Source: Daejeonella sp.
GTDB taxonomy: Bacteria > Bacteroidota > Bacteroidia > Sphingobacteriales > Sphingobacteriaceae
Length of the DNA: 64,000 nucleotides
Assembly: GCF_030695525.1 (NCBI RefSeq)
Contig: NZ_JAUYSS010000071.1
Span: forward strand, 1 to 64,000
Direction: 5' to 3'
The position numbers were made by a program, and so were the translations under genes. Every line of letters starts with the position of its first letter. Position 1 is the first letter of the stretch. The notes below the pieces were generated by a model. That model was given only the letters and a program-made list of their open reading frames with translations. It made no database searches and was not told the DNA's origin. Shown in pieces: positions 62,801-64,000 of this stretch.

Positions 62801-64000
62801 ATCCTGGCAAAGAAGATTTTACGCCCAAAAAACGCTTGCGGATTTTCGGGGATATTAAAAACAACGATTGGGATTGTGTGATATTAACCCACGACCAGTT
62901 CGGTATGATACCGCAATCGCCCGAAATGCAAAAGGAAATTCTCGAAATTGAATTGGACAGTGTAGAGCGAAATCTCGATGCTCTAAAATCTGAAGGCAGT
63001 GAAGTTACACGAGGGATGCTTGCGGGTGCTATCAAACGGAAAGAAAATCTTGAGGTAAAACTGAAAACCCTGCAACACGATATTGATAACCGAAAGGACG
63101 ATGTAGTAGACTTCAAAATGATGGGCATCGACCATTTGTTTGTGGACGAAAGCCATCAATTCAAAAATTTGATGTTCAACACACGCCACACAAGGGTTGC
63201 AGGATTGGGAAATGTAGATGGAAGCCAAAAAGCAATGAACCTGCTTTTTGCAATTCGAACCATTCAAGACAAAATACAAGCGGATATGGGGGCGACTTTC
63301 CTTTCTGGAACAACAATCAGTAATTCACTTACAGAATTGTACCTTTTGTTCAAATACATGAGACCAAGAGCGTTGGAAAAGCAAGGAATTAACTGTTTCG
63401 ATGCGTGGTCTGCTATTTATGCAAGAAAAACTACGGATTATGAATTCTCGGTTGCCAACAATATTGTAGCAAAAGAACGTTTCCGATACTTTATTAAAGT
63501 GCCAGAATTGGCACAATTCTATTCTGAAATTACAGATTACAGAACGGCAAAAGATATTGGCATTGACCGCCCTGAAAAGAACGAAATACTGTATAACATT
63601 CCACCAACGCCCGACCAGACAGCATTTATCCAAAATCTGATGGATTTTGCAAAATCGGGTAATGCGACTTTGCTGGGAAGAGCACCTTTATCGCAACGAG
63701 AAGAAAAAGCAAAAATGCTTATCGCTACCGACTATGCCCGAAAAATGTCTTTAGATATGCGAATGGTTGGCGGTAGATATGATGACCATCCCGACAATAA
63801 AGCATCCCATTGTGCGACAAACATTGCGAAATATTACAACAAATTCAATGCACAGAAAGGTACACAGTTTGTCTTTTCCGACCTCGGCACCTACAAGCCT
63901 GGCGAGTGGAATGTATATTCTGAAATAAAACGCAAACTTGTGGAAAATCACGGTATTCCGGCACACGAAGTCCGTTTTATACAGGAAGCCAAAAACGATA
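59794..64000 (+). CDS. giant N6-adenine methylase-helicase fusion (partial at right edge)
   Basis: At least 1402 residues, open to the window end. Near the N-terminus are adenine-methyltransferase motifs: [11 protein letters not shown] (129-139) for SAM and NIPFGD (195-200) as motif IV. A low-complexity linker (~400-510) contains three short xxDLF-like motifs. A SNF2/DEAD-type helicase follows: [11 protein letters not shown] (950 onward) as Walker [11 protein letters not shown], and DESHQFKN (1118-1125) as box II, with [10 protein letters not shown] near 1170. The domain order resembles the phage P1 DarB type and CTnDOT-family methylase-helicases. It may protect incoming DNA from restriction. 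The start ATG at 59794 overlaps DUF1896. Confidence 0.85.
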   Translation, partial: MGFSKKQHLQQNIDALRIAFKLEKEKQQATVGERLLMMQYSGFGGLKFVLNPIENEIDINNWRKTEHDLFPLTQELHQLLKENSEDEKQYRRYVDSMKSSVLTAFYTPPQVIDAISSTLSDSGLNIQKFLEPSAGIGSFIQSFSENQQPNVTAYEKDLLTGKILKQLYPQSNIRVSGFEEIPEKEQNTYDVIASNIPFGDTSIFDLSYSRSKDEAKIQASRSIHNYFFLKGTDMLRDGGLLAFVTSQGILNSPKNEPIRRGLMQNSNLVSVVRLPNNLFTEYAGTDVGSDLIILQKNTAKQSLTEVEELFCQSNTTEYNTPNNAFFQDSTRIVHTDRKLDTDPYGKPALIYTHKEGVTGITKDLKKMLSEDFENHLNLSLYKGEPNIQIPITTTVTAPIVEPITIKPTPVTIQENPNELKQLSIFDLFENVDEPVAVIAPPKKGTQTQRQTSKKRRANIVRQADLFSSAIQPPYISPISNGNTNGNTSTVSKKEEVIGDLFSGLNGNGQAQKQTVVSTIPEPALYSKGLQSFHRSDCLVIDNGWVGHLQDVDKNGATAMFHPLQLPSLQKVRAEAYISVRDSYLDLYQKEAEKQNEHIVERETLNNLYDVFVKRYGNLNSAENIKLIKTDSAGKEIPYLERVVGGVVHKADIFSRPVTFSTTILATDNPDEALASSLNKYGKVDLYYMSEISSMPTDALKEALHGRIFYNPLQKEYDIAERWIAGNIVEKSEEVKAYLESSPNDAEAKVSLTVLEEAKPRRIEFEELDFNLGERWIPTGIYARFASHLFDTEVNIHYSESSDDFSVKCNQKNVHIWDKYAVKSESRNFDGIALLKHALVNTTPDITKKIKVGDQEVKVRDMEAVQVANTKIDEIRTAFSDWLYAQSDEFKNRLTDQYNDTFNCFVRPNYDGSHQEFPGLDCKALGIEDLYSSQKDTVWMIKLNNGAICDHEVGAGKTLVMCTASQEMKRLGLAHKPMIIGLKSNVHEIAEAYRTAYPHAKILYPGKEDFTPKKRLRIFGDIKNNDWDCVILTHDQFGMIPQSPEMQKEILEIELDSVERNLDALKSEGSEVTRGMLAGAIKRKENLEVKLKTLQHDIDNRKDDVVDFKMMGIDHLFVDESHQFKNLMFNTRHTRVAGLGNVDGSQKAMNLLFAIRTIQDKIQADMGATFLSGTTISNSLTELYLLFKYMRPRALEKQGINCFDAWSAIYARKTTDYEFSVANNIVAKERFRYFIKVPELAQFYSEITDYRTAKDIGIDRPEKNEILYNIPPTPDQTAFIQNLMDFAKSGNATLLGRAPLSQREEKAKMLIATDYARKMSLDMRMVGGRYDDHPDNKASHCATNIAKYYNKFNAQKGTQFVFSDLGTYKPGEWNVYSEIKRKLVENHGIPAHEVRFIQEAKND

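Larger units (their letters stand above)
52929..64000. mobile_element. CTnDOT-family integrative conjugative element, left part
   Basis: All genes from here to the window edge are plus-strand and belong to the CTnDOT excision/accessory gene set: RteC, two small helix-turn-helix proteins (Xis2c/Xis2d-like), an Orf3-like DUF4099/DUF3945 protein, a topoisomerase III (Exc-like), ORF6N, DUF1896 and a giant methylase-helicase. The integrase, mobilisation and tra genes are not in the window and should lie to the right. RteA, RteB and tetQ are absent on the left. The 7-nt arrays common in the host part are not found here. Confidence 0.85.

Noticed and set aside
1-64000. tRNA, rRNA and riboswitch genes
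   Set aside because: No TPsiC-arm-like sequence with matching stems or rRNA segment was seen on either strand by eye; a covariance-model scan would be needed to be sure.

Overview
The window looks like a Bacteroidota chromosome, most probably family Sphingobacteriaceae (Pedobacter-like). The evidence is a fused SecDF, a long NusB, a SusC/SusD pair, a DUF6266 protein, PUR-type DUF3276, YajC-YbbR-CoaE synteny, TAnnTTTG promoter boxes and few strong Shine-Dalgarno sites. Species is inferred from gene content only.

Layout. (1) 0-10 kb is a decaying accessory region: a truncated GntP-type permease, a ceramidase-family protein, a four-helix-bundle gene with an internal stop, a BRO-N protein, a twice-broken HsdR C-terminus, an intact McrBC pair, a DUF6266 gene behind an unusual 11-bp inverted array, and DinD. 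I read it as a type I restriction locus that lost its core and now carries McrBC. (2) 10.2-16.8 kb is a four-gene minus-strand operon of exported proteins: a PVC-type heme-binding dehydrogenase-like lipoprotein, a second ceramidase-family protein, a TIM-barrel isomerase-like lipoprotein and a polysaccharide deacetylase. (3) 17-47.8 kb is housekeeping: DUF3500, DUF3276, an MsbA-like ABC exporter, leucine dehydrogenase-NusB-DUF1573-YajC, YbbR-CoaE-MBL-DUF5522, a ZIP/PAP2/methyltransferase operon, GlmM, cysteine desulfurase, AccD, fructose-bisphosphate aldolase, HMG-CoA lyase, NDH-2, ferredoxin and its reductase, SecDF, ThyA-DHFR, IspE and an S9 peptidase. (4) 47.9-52.5 kb is a SusC/SusD pair. 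(5) From about 52.7-52.9 kb to the right edge is one end of a CTnDOT-family integrative conjugative element: RteC, two Xis2c/Xis2d-like helix-turn-helix proteins, an Orf3-like DUF4099/DUF3945 protein, topoisomerase III (Exc-like), an ORF6N protein, DUF1896, and a very large methylase-helicase that runs off the window.

The least explained signals are these. At least twelve intergenic arrays have unrelated sequences but the same strict 7-nt period; they often start exactly at, or inside, stop codons and are absent from the element. An inverted 11-bp array sits upstream of the DUF6266 gene. Two ceramidase-family paralogues appear to have lost different active-site residues. A perfect 33-bp palindrome lies inside the ORF6N coding sequence. 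The methylase-helicase linker carries pentapeptides resembling sliding-clamp-binding motifs.

No tRNA, rRNA, CRISPR array or complete insertion sequence was recognised. All family calls are from reading the translated sequence, without database searches.
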